From NCBI GenBank assembly GCA_022925895.1, contig JAKSYS010000513.1, forward strand, positions 1-45,676: DNA of 45,676 nt, written 5' to 3'. Positions 22,909-32,531 of the stretch are shown here, piece after piece. Made by a program: the position numbers and the translations under genes. The notes under the pieces were generated by a model. It was not told the DNA's origin and did not search any database. It saw only the letters and a program-made list of their open reading frames with translations. Numbering within the stretch: the first letter of the stretch is position 1; each line of letters starts with the position of its first letter. The stretch is from Fragilaria crotonensis (taxonomy: Eukaryota > Bacillariophyta > Fragilariophyceae > Fragilariales > Fragilariaceae).

Positions 22909-24390
22909 AATCAAGAGACAGGAGGAGGTGTATTGCGTAGTGTGTGTTTTCTTCTCGTCAAACGCACGCAGAGTCAGCTTGTCGTGAATAGTCGACAACG
23001 TACTGATGTCAAATCAAGCTTGTGATGCGTTTAATTGGACGTCTCACGAACCTTACTTTTTCAATCAGAACCCAGCACCGTTGCTGTGTACGTACGACAA
23101 TACCAGGATCTCTCAGCTAGTACTCAGTGTACTGCGGTGCCGCTCTGCGTTAGAAGAAATGACTACGGCAGGCAAACGAGATGAATCGGCGTAATGTTGT
23201 GGTAGTATGATGGGTGAGCAGGAAGATAGTGCGATGAGCTGCTCTTGTTGCACTGCGAGCGATGACTTGATAGGCAATGAAGCTCTTGACTGCCTGATCG
23301 CAATGACTGAAGAATCCAGATCTACCTCTCGTTACTGTCGTTCTATACTTGTCACACTACAGGGTTCGGGTGGATCTTGCCGATCGTAGAATTCGAACCA
23401 CGTGTTCGCTACTACACCTAGTACTAGTACCACGGATACACTCCGTGATCAAGCAGTAATGGTACCTGGTACGCTAGTACGCCACGCGCTTCGGACCCGT
23501 CCAAACTCCGAATCACCATAAGATCACCACGCTGTGAGCTGTGATACTGTGCCACGATTCTGCTAGTTGAGAACGGATTAAGTGGACTGTATGTCGTATT
23601 GACGTGGACTTGATACGAGGCTTAGTAGGACTTGTACCAGTATACGACTGCCTGCTACTTGTACGCCGAACAGTTTAGCATATATCAGTACCTGTATGGT
23701 GGGGGGTATTGTTCACCTTGTAGCAATTATGCATGGTACAGTACAGTACCATGTAAGAATACCAGTGGTACTGGAGTACTGTACTCCCTACCGTAGTCTA
23801 CCGGTAGTCCAGAGTCCAGAGTGCCCATTCTCCTTCCTGTCCAGGTACTGTCGTACAATTCACGTCGTCCAGGTACTATGTTTATGCTAGTACTCCGTAC
23901 TACATCAGTTGCAATTTTGCAATGAAACAAGAGCATTGAATAGAGTTGAGAGTAGACTACTCCGCAGTATTGAGACCGAGTAACACAACTTAGTTTAGAG
24001 GTTGACTGAAACCCGTCCTGCCTTCGATTACCCGCTCCCACTAGAGTCTTGGATTTACTCCAGACTCCAGCACTCCTGAGGAAATTGTGAGGGTCTCCAG
24101 TCTGGCGATGCTAACTGGTTCGATTCGAATATGAAAAAGGCTCGGAACGTGTTGTCTTCTAGCATTGCAACAACCTTGGGTGACCACACGGGCGACAAGG
24201 CATGCTCGTGCAGCACCTAGGCCGCCAATAACAGAAGGTCGAGAAAATTAGAAAAACCATTGCAGCATGCTTTGCTTTTTCGATGCGTCTACCGGTAGAT
24301 ATGTTCATTCTTCGGATCAAGTGAGATTCAGGGATATTCTAAACTAGTAGGTGTGGGCGATAACGGTTCTAATACGTGTGCATTCTGGGA
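22909..24390. other. 1.5-kb intergenic region, GTAC-rich
   Basis: No gene recognised. Bases 23400-23900 contain many GTAC, ACCGGTAG and CCAGAGTCCAGAG words, the last also seen at 15540-15570. Another ACCGGTAGATAT lies near 24291. Short open frames lack domains. Confidence 0.55.
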
Positions 24391-25847
24391 CTACTTCCAC
24401 CTCATGACAAGGACTGGAACTGGGGATCGCTTCGACGCGTCAATATGCTCAGGGTGCAACGTCGATAACTCTAGCTTTCCCCGCAAGCTGGGCATGATGC
24501 TGGTTAAGCCGTTGCATTCCCTGGCAAACTTTTCAAACGACGTTGCCGACGACGACACAAAGTCAGTGTATACCAAGTATTGCGTCACATCGCTGCGGCG
24601 TTGCTGCATGGCAATGTTGTTGAAGACAAACTCATACGCCTCATCCACATACTTGCAGTCTGTCGCGGTAAACGTAGATGTATCCGCACGAAACGCTTCA
24701 TGGTGCTCGCTTACCCAGATTTGAGCTTGCCGAAAGGGTGAAATGAGAGTTACTTCTTGAATACCCTTGGCCTTGGCAAGTGCATCCCAGAAGGCGTCAT
24801 CATTGCTGGATTGTTTCTTCGTGACGGCCGCTTTTCCGAACAGCGCTTCAAGCCGTTGTACATCGTCCAGCGTCACTTTCTCCTCGGGGCCAACCTCAAC
24901 CGTATTCGTTCGCACCATCGATGGCGGAGGAGTTGCTTGGCTGAAATCTGGTGGCGGCGTTGCCCGGACTTCGACACAAACTGTCGGGTAGGGTGATTGA
25001 CGGGCCAAGAGGCGCTGTTTTTTGTAAGCCTCGAGATTGACATCCACTTCTGCCTCTTCATCTTTGAGCTGCTGAAGCTGCTCTTCCTTAGTAAGGGCGC
25101 CGAAGTTGGGATGCAAATGCGCACAATTGACGGAGACACTACGGATTGAAGGCAAGACGTACAGAACGATAAGTGAGATAAAGCATAGACAGCAGGAGGC
25201 ATGTGTCTTGCTAACTAAGCGAGGCCGAGCTAATTCGTCACTCACCTCCAATCTCGTTCGCCAAGCTCTTGTTTGGATGCTTCAAGTTTCTGGAGGTTTG
25301 CATCGAGAATGAAATCACGAGCATTGCGTCGGCAAGAGTTGATTTTCGTAATGAGACTATCGAACGTAATCCAATCGTCCAAATTGGCGTCATTGGGCAA
25401 AACGATGACTTGCGTCTGTCGAAAGGTTGGCGGCAGGCTGTCAGGATGGCTCTTGAGGTGCATTTCCGCCGTTTTGCCGTGCAATTCGCACTGTTCCCGC
25501 CCTTCTCGGAGGCGTCTCCAGAGGCCCGCCACGACCAAGGCGTCGTCGTCGGAAAGCTCGCAAATGTAACTCACTTCCTTCCGTGTGTAGGGATTCTCGC
25601 CCTGGCTCAAAATATCCGAGATCCACTTTTCGGTATTGGCAAGTACACTCCACATGTTATGTTTGGGACTGCCTGCTGAGGGCGGGTCGTGATTTTTCTC
25701 GTACATGACCATGGGTCCCATGTGATGACACATGGAAGGAACAGTTAGCGAACGAGCGCGAGTGAAGCTACTAGATAACGATCCAAAGCCAGCAACACCA
25801 TTGAGGATGAGTAGTAGAGGCAAAGCAAAGATAGCCATATTTGTCAT
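24391..25847 (-). CDS. Unknown protein with bipartite plastid-type presequence, two exons
   Basis: Predicted 449 residues: exon 1 25847-25246, 107-nt intron 25245-25139 (GTGAGT, CCGTAG), exon 2 25138-24391. The splice restores phase and continues ...GERDW into SVSVNCAHLHPNFG. The N-terminus (MTNMAIFALPLLLILNGVAG) is a signal peptide followed by FGSL, an ASAF-like junction, then a Ser/Arg-rich transit segment, so plastid import is likely. The body is hydrophilic with helical, Glu/Lys/Gln-rich segments (EEQLQQLKDEEAEVDVNLEA), a Pro-rich linker with PPPDFSQATPPPS, and a C-terminal mixed region. I recognise no family. The start is the first ATG; the frame runs two codons further to a GTG. Function unknown. 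Confidence 0.75.
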
Positions 25848-26590
25848 TCGCACTAGGTTGTAAAATCGATCGCAGTGTCAAGACTCTCAACTTGTGAGAA
25901 AGAATTGGATCACTCTCTTATCCTTTGGTCGCATTCTCTTATCCTGAGCAGATCGATTTCGAAAAGAACAAGAGAAAAGAGAACAAAATTCAAACCACAA
26001 CCTGAATTTCTTTCCGAGTCGATGTCCAGATGTCTTCTCTGGGCTTCAAACCTGGAATTAGTATGTGTGTACGTACCGCGAACTTTGTGCAGCTGGTTCA
26101 ACTTTTCATGCCCCCTGATTGGTGGATTGTGTGTTGATTGTTGAGTGTTGAGTTTTGAGTTTGAGTTTAGCACCAATGAACTACTCCGTATGACGCTACT
26201 TGTAGCTGGTATGAATACAATAAGTGGGAGTATTGTATTGTATATATGCATACACTCTGAGAGCGCTACTGTACTACTAGAGCGTTCAAGGTACGGTAAG
26301 GTTTGCCGTTACGCATACGCTGCGTGACCATTTTCAAAACGTGAATGAATGAGCGTGACCTAACGTATCTTTAGATCTTGTCCTTTTCATTTCTTTACTC
26401 CTGTGTTCTACTTTCATTAGTCTTATGCAAGCGTAGCACCAATAGCATGGCAGGATTTATATACCAGGTTATCAGACCCACGAAAACATGCATCATACAG
26501 AGTGCTGGATAGGTGCTGAGAGGGAGGATTAGCAAATTATTCATAGTATGATTGATACGTGTATTCTATTGAAATGATGTTTGTGTTAAT
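25848..26590. other. Intergenic region, no gene recognised
   Basis: About 0.75 kb upstream of the plastid-type gene and left of the transposon remnant. It includes a T/G-rich run of GAGTTTTGAGTTTGAGTTTAG at 26150-26170 and direct TCTCTTATCC duplications at 25913-25947. No gene is seen. Confidence 0.5.
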
Positions 26591-27589
26591 CATCATTCTC
26601 AGGATATCATGGTCGATGACCATATCCAAGGCCTCCAAGAGCACATGGCAGCGATGACAAGAAGGCATCTTCTTAGACATCACCGGCACCACCAGCGTAC
26701 TAGCAAGCGGCCGACAAGGAAGCTGATCATCTTGATGGAATTACAAGTGAGAAAATGTGAAGCTTTCCTGAGATTTTTAATTTACAAAGTTTATCACAGA
26801 AAAAGGCTGATTTGAATGTCGACGCTGGAGGGCTTGTTGGCATGGACGACGTTGGCTGTGCTCCAGGTCATTGGGTTCGAGGATGAGCGATGCAGACGGC
26901 AGGGACAACATCATGGAAGTGGGTCTGACGCGGTTCAAGGAATTCCGCTATTTGGTTGAAAAGGATATCGGTAATGAAGTTGATGAGTTTGGAAAGTGCG
27001 CCCAACAAATGGGAGAAATTGTTTTAAGAATTTGCCATTCCAGTCAGGAAGGTTATGGGTGCTTGGGTTCAGGATTGTTACAGGCCCTCAAGTGATATTC
27101 CCAATCACGAGCATTTCAATGAGGAGGCATTGTTTGAAGCACTGATTATGGCTCAAATTTTCAAAGCAGATATCGTGCTGCTGCAGGTTATTGTGAACTC
27201 TGAAGTGTATGATCACAAAAAGTTTAAAGATAAGCATATTGGCCTGAGTGGGAGAAATTGTTTATATCTATCTGGTGTCTGTAATTCCCAGATTTAGTGG
27301 CATTCCTCTCATACATCATCATGAGAGAGTAGGATGAACCTCCTCTTGGGGTGGAATACCTTACTTTCAATGAAGGGATGGTGCATTGTGCACCACAAAC
27401 AGGTCTATATTACATTGTGGATGCCAGGTGAGTCTCCCCATAGCCTCCCTATTGGGTTCTTCCAAGGAAAAATTAAGGAGAAGATGTCATTATGTGGGTG
27501 AAGGTAATTTGACCAGACATACAGCAGCAGATGCTGCCAAGTGAATTCAAACTTGCATTGTGGCTGACAAAGATTTTTGGAAGCAAAAG

Positions 27590-28640
27590 TTCTATTGACT
27601 TTGAAAACCTTTGCATGGTATGGAGTCACAAAGCACACATTCACTGATTAATTCCAGATATTGCCAGGACTTGCTGCAAAATGCTGTGATGAATTTGCTG
27701 GAACAAACAACTTATGATGAAGAATATCTCCACATCCCCACTGCAACTGATCTGAAGAGGATGATGAATTCATTTCTTCACCACCAGGAGCATGTGTCAC
27801 CAGGTTAATGGAATGTTTGGCTCATTGGATTGCGTGCACACTGGATGGAAAATTTGTTCAAAGGGATGGCAAGCATCCTTCAGGATGGGAAAGGAGAGTG
27901 GCAGACCGACAGTGGCTTGCGGTGCTTGAACCACTATGTGATTACAACTGGTGGTGTTGGCATGCAGCCATTGTTTGGATATGCTGGGTTGTTGAATGTT
28001 CTGAATATTCTCAATCTATTGCAATTTTGGAATCTTTGGTTGATGGAACATTTGCAGAGCTGGAGGAGAAGATCTGTGGGAAGGCTCCATGATCAATGGA
28101 ATGTCTTTCACCAATTCTTTGTGCTGGTTGACAGGATCTATCCCCTGAACTCAAGATTTGCCAAAGGAATCTAGATGCCACTGACCAAAATGGAAAAGAG
28201 GTATACAGCATGGCAGGAGTCGGCTAGAAAAATATTGTTGAATGTACACTTGCTGGTGTCCTTCAGACGAGTTGGTTCCAGGTGATGGCACACAGGTTTC
28301 CAGGACATTCCTTGAAAGAGATTAGCACAGTAGTCTCTGCATGCTTCATAAGAATGCAAAACATGTGTGTTTCTGACAGGGTCATAGATGGTAAGGTATA
28401 TGCAAGGTGCAATTCTGCAAACAAGAAAGCAACAACAACAGAGGAACCACTAATTGGGTATGAACTTGGCAATGAAAACACACCATGTACTCAAATTGGA
28501 CTTGTCAATGTACACAATCCAAATGTTGTTGAGAATGCTTTGTGTGACAAAATCATTGGCGTGAAGTCAACAACAGAGAGGTGCATGCATGCCTTCATAT
28601 GGTGCTGCTACCATTTAAGGGATATGCTGGGAGACTGAGA
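27590..28640 (+). pseudogene. PIF/Harbinger transposase remnant (DDE_Tnp_4 type)
   Basis: Pieces of one transposase appear in order but in all three frames, with several stops. TLKTF and YGVTKH occur near 27599-27630, then IPTATDLKRMMNSF near 27740. NGMFGSLDCVHTGWK starts near 27806 with the first catalytic Asp at 27828-27830, and WQASFRMGKESGRPTV follows. LEPLCDYNWWCWHA lies near 27926-27965, FGYAGLLNVLNILNL near 27973-28020, and LVDRIYPLNSRFAK with the second Asp near 28126. KMEKRYTAWQESARK follows near 28187, then a VLQTSW-type segment and MAHRFPGHSLKEI near 28285. This order matches plant and algal Harbinger transposases. At least three frame changes are needed, so the gene is dead. Confidence 0.85.
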
Positions 28641-28659
28641 AGTACTAGATTGATAATCT

Positions 28660-29150
28660 TCTTATGTGAATCATGAAGGCATATGTCAGTAACATTGACA
28701 TGATCAATATTGTCACTGGTGGCAATGGTGATGACTTCTAATGGAACATCTGCCAGGTTTCTACTCTCGTGATGAATTGTTGCGAATGCTGCCTGCTTCT
28801 CTTGTTGTTCGTGCTGCTCTTTCATCGGAGCGTGGTAACTTGCAGACTTGCACGCTACACTTTGGTTGTCATCATCAATCTTTTCCATCATTTCCAGAGC
28901 CTTATCCTGTCGGCCACAAGAGATGTACATGGTAGCCATCTCCACCCATTTCTCATGTCTTCTAATCCTGGAGTCATCCCGCTTGATGTCATATTTTGCT
29001 TCCTGAGAACTAATGTCACATTTCTTCTCCTTTGCCTTATTGTCATCATTCTCCATCTTCCTCTTCTTCTCCTTGTCATCCTGCTCTTTTTCTCCTTGCC
29101 ATCTTTGGCCTTCTCAGAGCCACTATCATCAGAAGTAGAGTCATACTCGC
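28660..29150 (-). pseudogene. Harbinger accessory (Myb/SANT-like) protein, C-terminal remnant
   Basis: A minus-strand frame with an acidic Ser/Asp stretch (YDSTSDDSGSEKAKDG) and a Lys/Glu-rich coiled coil, followed by IRRHEKWVEMATMYISCGRQ and DKALEMMEKIDDD. This helical tail resembles the second protein of diatom and plant Harbinger-like elements, whose DNA-binding part would lie upstream; that part is not recognisable here. A frame change near 29060 separates the acidic stretch from the coiled coil, and the frame runs on into the transposase remnant. Identification rests on the tail and on its convergent position, so it is less sure than the transposase. Confidence 0.5.
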
Positions 29151-29200
29151 TTTAATCAGCGCGTCCTCTGCTGATGGAAGGCCATCACCACCACTTCGTG

Positions 29201-29627
29201 CTTTTTAGTTCAGGGAGAACATCAAAGTGGAGGTATTTCTGGCATGATGAATGTAAGTAACAGCAGACGCAGAAGTGCTATGCTGCATTGTGCGAGAAAT
29301 GCACGATGGCCCAAATGTCAAAGAGAATGCTTTTTCCTGGAAAACACAAAAAAAAATATTAATGTACCCTCTGATACAGAATGCTCTAATACAAGCATTG
29401 GCGCATTCCAGGAAAACCCACCGGTAGTCACGTACATCATCCGATTAGCCGAGGAGTACTGTGGTGCTACAAGTATCGCCATTGTAACTGCGTCGTTGGT
29501 CTATTGCACTTTTTTCTGTAGAAACGATCAGAATTGAAAAAGCCTGGTAACAACAGGACAAGAACCAACGTCTAAAGGGGGAGAACGCAAGCGCCAAAAC
29601 TGAACGGCTGGCACATCCGAAAACATT
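29201..29627. other. Intergenic region, no gene recognised
   Basis: Short gap between the transposon remnant and the nuclease gene. It holds an A9 run near 29348 and a small inverted pair, TTTTCCTGGA (about 29330) and TCCAGGAAAA (about 29408). These might mark an element edge but are too short to prove it. Confidence 0.45.
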
Positions 29628-31466
29628 TCAGGGCTTGCACATCGTCTCCACAAAAACTCGTTGTAGATGGTTGCAAAAGAGTTTCGCCTCATTCATGGAT
29701 CTGCCATGGTCGTTCGTGTCCGCAGCTGATAACTCGGCCAGACGAATTATGTCTTGACGAGTTGCATCAGGAATTTCTCCAGCTTCGTCCATGAGAATCA
29801 CGAACGTATCGGATATCTCCAAACGGTCTGTAGCCGGAGCGGCACGAAGGAGTTCCGCGAGATCATCGTACTTGCTGAGCTTAGTTCGCCTCATTTGATC
29901 CGGCTTGTTCGCAACCGTCACCTCGAGAACCACGAGTGTATTGTTCAGAACACAGCACAAATCTGGTGCACGGAGCTTTCCGTTGACTTTTGGCACCCCC
30001 TCAAGCCAACTCCATTTCAACAAGGGTTGATCACGAATGAGCTGCAAAGCGCCACGAGCTACAAGCCATTCTGAGACTGCACGAAGAATCGCATTGTGTC
30101 GTCTTCGAACAAGGAGAGACCTGGAGTACGCTTCCCTTCGTCTTCTTGCATTTGCCGATATCGCTCCTTGTCGAAGGTCATGTTGCTGATTTTCACCTCC
30201 GTCGCGAGGGTTGTCGCATTCAATATCGCCACGAGCGTATTTTGGTTCTGGACTGAAGAATACGCCAATCGGGATGTGATCGGATGGAAATCCGGCCCGA
30301 ACGTTGGGCAAACCATCGGCAATGATAGAGGCACGAATTACATCGTCTGGATCAATCGTTGATAGAACCATCTCCACTCGAAGTGGTAAAGGACGCTCTG
30401 TGTTGGCAGCGGCCACCCGTTGTAGTGCGCTTTGTCTGCGTGCCTTTCGCTTGCCGACGAACTTTTCACCGCCACTTGTGGCTGGAAGCACAGCCCCTCC
30501 ACGGTTGTCGCGCGATGCATAGAATATATGGTCCATACATCCCGGACCCCGGCCCGTCAAAGACACCGTAACCGGTGCCGCGAGCTGCCTCAAGTCATTG
30601 GCATAGACATCCTTGAAACGGAAACTATGCTTCATTCCAAATGCCGCATCTTTAGTAACCTTTGCCTTGTAGTTGCGTTCATTCAAGGTTCCGTGGGGGG
30701 CAAATCCAGTTTCGAGGAATTTGGCAACGACCGAGTGATGATCACTGTTGAAGTCACCTGCAACAATTGCAGTCCCATCAAGTGCCGACAGCATTCTCGG
30801 CGACTCGCAACTTGCCATGCTCTTTATAACCGTCGACATCGCCTTGAGGCGACCTTCAATCGCCGCGGGTTTAGCTGGCAGATGCACGTTTCCGATGCAG
30901 AAAGTGGCTCCAGTCTCGATCTCTTCGAGTTGAACCACCATACCTCGACGAAAGCAATCTGGCGATATCAGATTGTGTTTCGTGGATCTCCATGCCACGC
31001 AGAGTCCCACAGTGTCACCTTTTCGATTCGGATGCAAGGCTGTCCATAGATAAGAATCATAGCCGGCACGATTATTCTGAGGTTCTTGCAGTATTTCCCT
31101 TAACACATTCTCGTTTGAACCGCCTTCGACTTCTTGAAGGCAGAGGATATCGGCATTGGTTTGCTTGGCCATCCGAATCGCCATGGGAACTCGGTTCCTT
31201 CTATCATCTTCGACTAAAATGTCCTTTTCGTCGTTTTCCTTGCCAAGCCAATGGTATGATGGGGCCAGAATGTTGAGGGAGACAACACTTAGTTCTCCAG
31301 CGTCTGTGTCACGAAAAGCAGCCCCCGGCCGAATGATTTCCGTAGTCAAGAGTGAAGCACCTACAGATCCTTTACTCGGCTGCCTCCCAGTGAATTGAAG
31401 ACTAGAGATTGGTAGACACAGCCAAATTATGAAAACCACTTGAACGCCATCGACAAAAACCCTCAT
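29628..31466 (-). CDS. Endonuclease/exonuclease/phosphatase protein with C-terminal PD-(D/E)XK-like module
   Basis: 612 residues from the ATG at 31464-31466. That start gives a signal-like leader (VVFIIWLCLPISSLQF); the frame extends to another ATG at 31559 that would bury the leader, so the shorter form is preferred. Residues about 60-400 form an EEP fold of the CCR4/Angel/nocturnin kind: SLNILAPSYHW, LCLQEVEG (metal Glu), NVHLPAK, VAGDFNSDHHS, MDHIFYAS and FPSDHIPIG, so all catalytic residues are present. After a basic linker, residues about 450-540 read RRRHNAILRAVSEWL, APDLCCVLNNTLVVLEVTV, then KLSKYDDLAELLR. This resembles the PD-(D/E)XK-like domain at the end of some non-LTR retroelement proteins. 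Probable secretory or plastid nuclease or phosphodiesterase; the substrate is unknown. Confidence 0.83.
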   Translation of the reverse strand: MRVFVDGVQVVFIIWLCLPISSLQFTGRQPSKGSVGASLLTTEIIRPGAAFRDTDAGELSVVSLNILAPSYHWLGKENDEKDILVEDDRRNRVPMAIRMAKQTNADILCLQEVEGGSNENVLREILQEPQNNRAGYDSYLWTALHPNRKGDTVGLCVAWRSTKHNLISPDCFRRGMVVQLEEIETGATFCIGNVHLPAKPAAIEGRLKAMSTVIKSMASCESPRMLSALDGTAIVAGDFNSDHHSVVAKFLETGFAPHGTLNERNYKAKVTKDAAFGMKHSFRFKDVYANDLRQLAAPVTVSLTGRGPGCMDHIFYASRDNRGGAVLPATSGGEKFVGKRKARRQSALQRVAAANTERPLPLRVEMVLSTIDPDDVIRASIIADGLPNVRAGFPSDHIPIGVFFSPEPKYARGDIECDNPRDGGENQQHDLRQGAISANARRRREAYSRSLLVRRRHNAILRAVSEWLVARGALQLIRDQPLLKWSWLEGVPKVNGKLRAPDLCCVLNNTLVVLEVTVANKPDQMRRTKLSKYDDLAELLRAAPATDRLEISDTFVILMDEAGEIPDATRQDIIRLAELSAADTNDHGRSMNEAKLFCNHLQRVFVETMCKP

Positions 31467-31559
31467 GGGCAACACGCAACACACGTTGTCGAAGTGCACA
31501 ACATCCGCATCATGGGTAGATCCAAGTCGTAGGATCTGCGACGGGCGATGAATGTGCAT

Positions 31560-32531
31560 TTACGAACGACTCGCGACCAATCAAATTCCGCTGAGGCGTC
31601 ATCATTTTTTTCCATGTTCTCATCAGAGATCAGCGAGTGTCCTGCACGGCTACGCTTTTTCGTACTGCTCCCCGATCGGGGCACAGGCCAGACCATGGTT
31701 TTGATCGGGCGTGTGCCAGGTGCCAGACCGGTGGCTTTCATTGGTGATGTCACAGTGACGCAACCTGTCGCTTCTGTATCAGGGGCTGGTGGCCTGCGCC
31801 ACGGTGCATGCACCAGCTGCTATGATCTATGATACATTATGTATGGATGCAGCTTTGAGAACGTGGGAAATATTCTCAAGGCATGTCTACTACTAGTAGC
31901 ATACATATCATATAAGTTTTTGCTCGTCTAGAAGTACATTTCTTAATATATGACATACACGGCTTCGTGGAAAACGACGGATGCAACATCACATATCATA
32001 TATATATATCATATACCATATACGCTACTCTAGTATCATGCATTGCGATATGCGATGTTGCTCCCGTACAATAATGATCGACAGCACTGTAGATGAAGCC
32101 ATGAAAGACCTGCTCTCCAAACCTGGGGCAATAGGCATGGCTTTTGTATTGGTGGACATATTTTGAGTCTAACTTGGGGAATTATTAGTGGTTCAGATTC
32201 AAAGCCATTTTTATGTGGTACTACCATTAGAAGACTACCACTCACGGTTAGCGCGACATGAGCTATCATACGGAAGGTGTCGATCGTGTAATTCAGGCCC
32301 ACTATGCTGAGAGGAGATATCCAGAGACGCTGTGGAGAACTAGGCGCGACATAAAAGCGATGGACGCTGGTACCCTGGATTGTCCGGAACTGAGAGCAGT
32401 TGCCAAGACTCGCCTTAGGCACCGGTAGTAAGGATAATAAGGATGACCCCTAACCCATAACCGGGTCGAGATGCCATTGATGTGTCTCACAAGACTTCTG
32501 ATATTATTTCAATAACGTATGATTATAGCTT
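31560..32531. other. Intergenic region, no gene recognised
   Basis: About 1 kb between the nuclease 5' end and the XMAP215-like 3' end. It includes an AT-rich, ATATCATATA-type stretch at 31990-32035. The open frame at 32036-32422 (-) has no domain. Confidence 0.5.

Larger units (their letters stand above)
26600..29200. mobile_element. Decayed PIF/Harbinger-type DNA transposon
   Basis: A stretch with base composition unlike the neighbouring genes (T/G-rich on the plus strand) that contains a broken Harbinger-type DDE transposase on the plus strand and, facing it, a broken second open frame on the minus strand. Two convergent genes, transposase plus an accessory DNA-binding protein, are the usual PIF/Harbinger layout. 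I could not find terminal inverted repeats or a 3-bp target duplication by eye, so both ends are approximate. The part from 26600 to 27300 has only short open frames and may be a diverged transposase N-terminus or other element sequence. Confidence 0.7.

Noticed and set aside
23340..23410. Possible tRNA because of GAATTCGAACCA
   Set aside because: No matching acceptor, D or anticodon stems could be folded around it.
28282..28638. Plus-strand 118-codon frame as an independent gene
   Set aside because: It continues the Harbinger transposase C-terminus (MAHRFPGHSL, then a helical block), so it is part of the pseudogene.
29330..29420. Inverted TTTTCCTGGA/TCCAGGAAAA pair as transposon terminal repeats
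   Set aside because: Only 10 bp, no target duplication, and no partner at the other end of the Harbinger relic.
32036..32422. Minus-strand 128-codon open frame
   Set aside because: No recognisable domain, and it runs through an AT-rich simple stretch.
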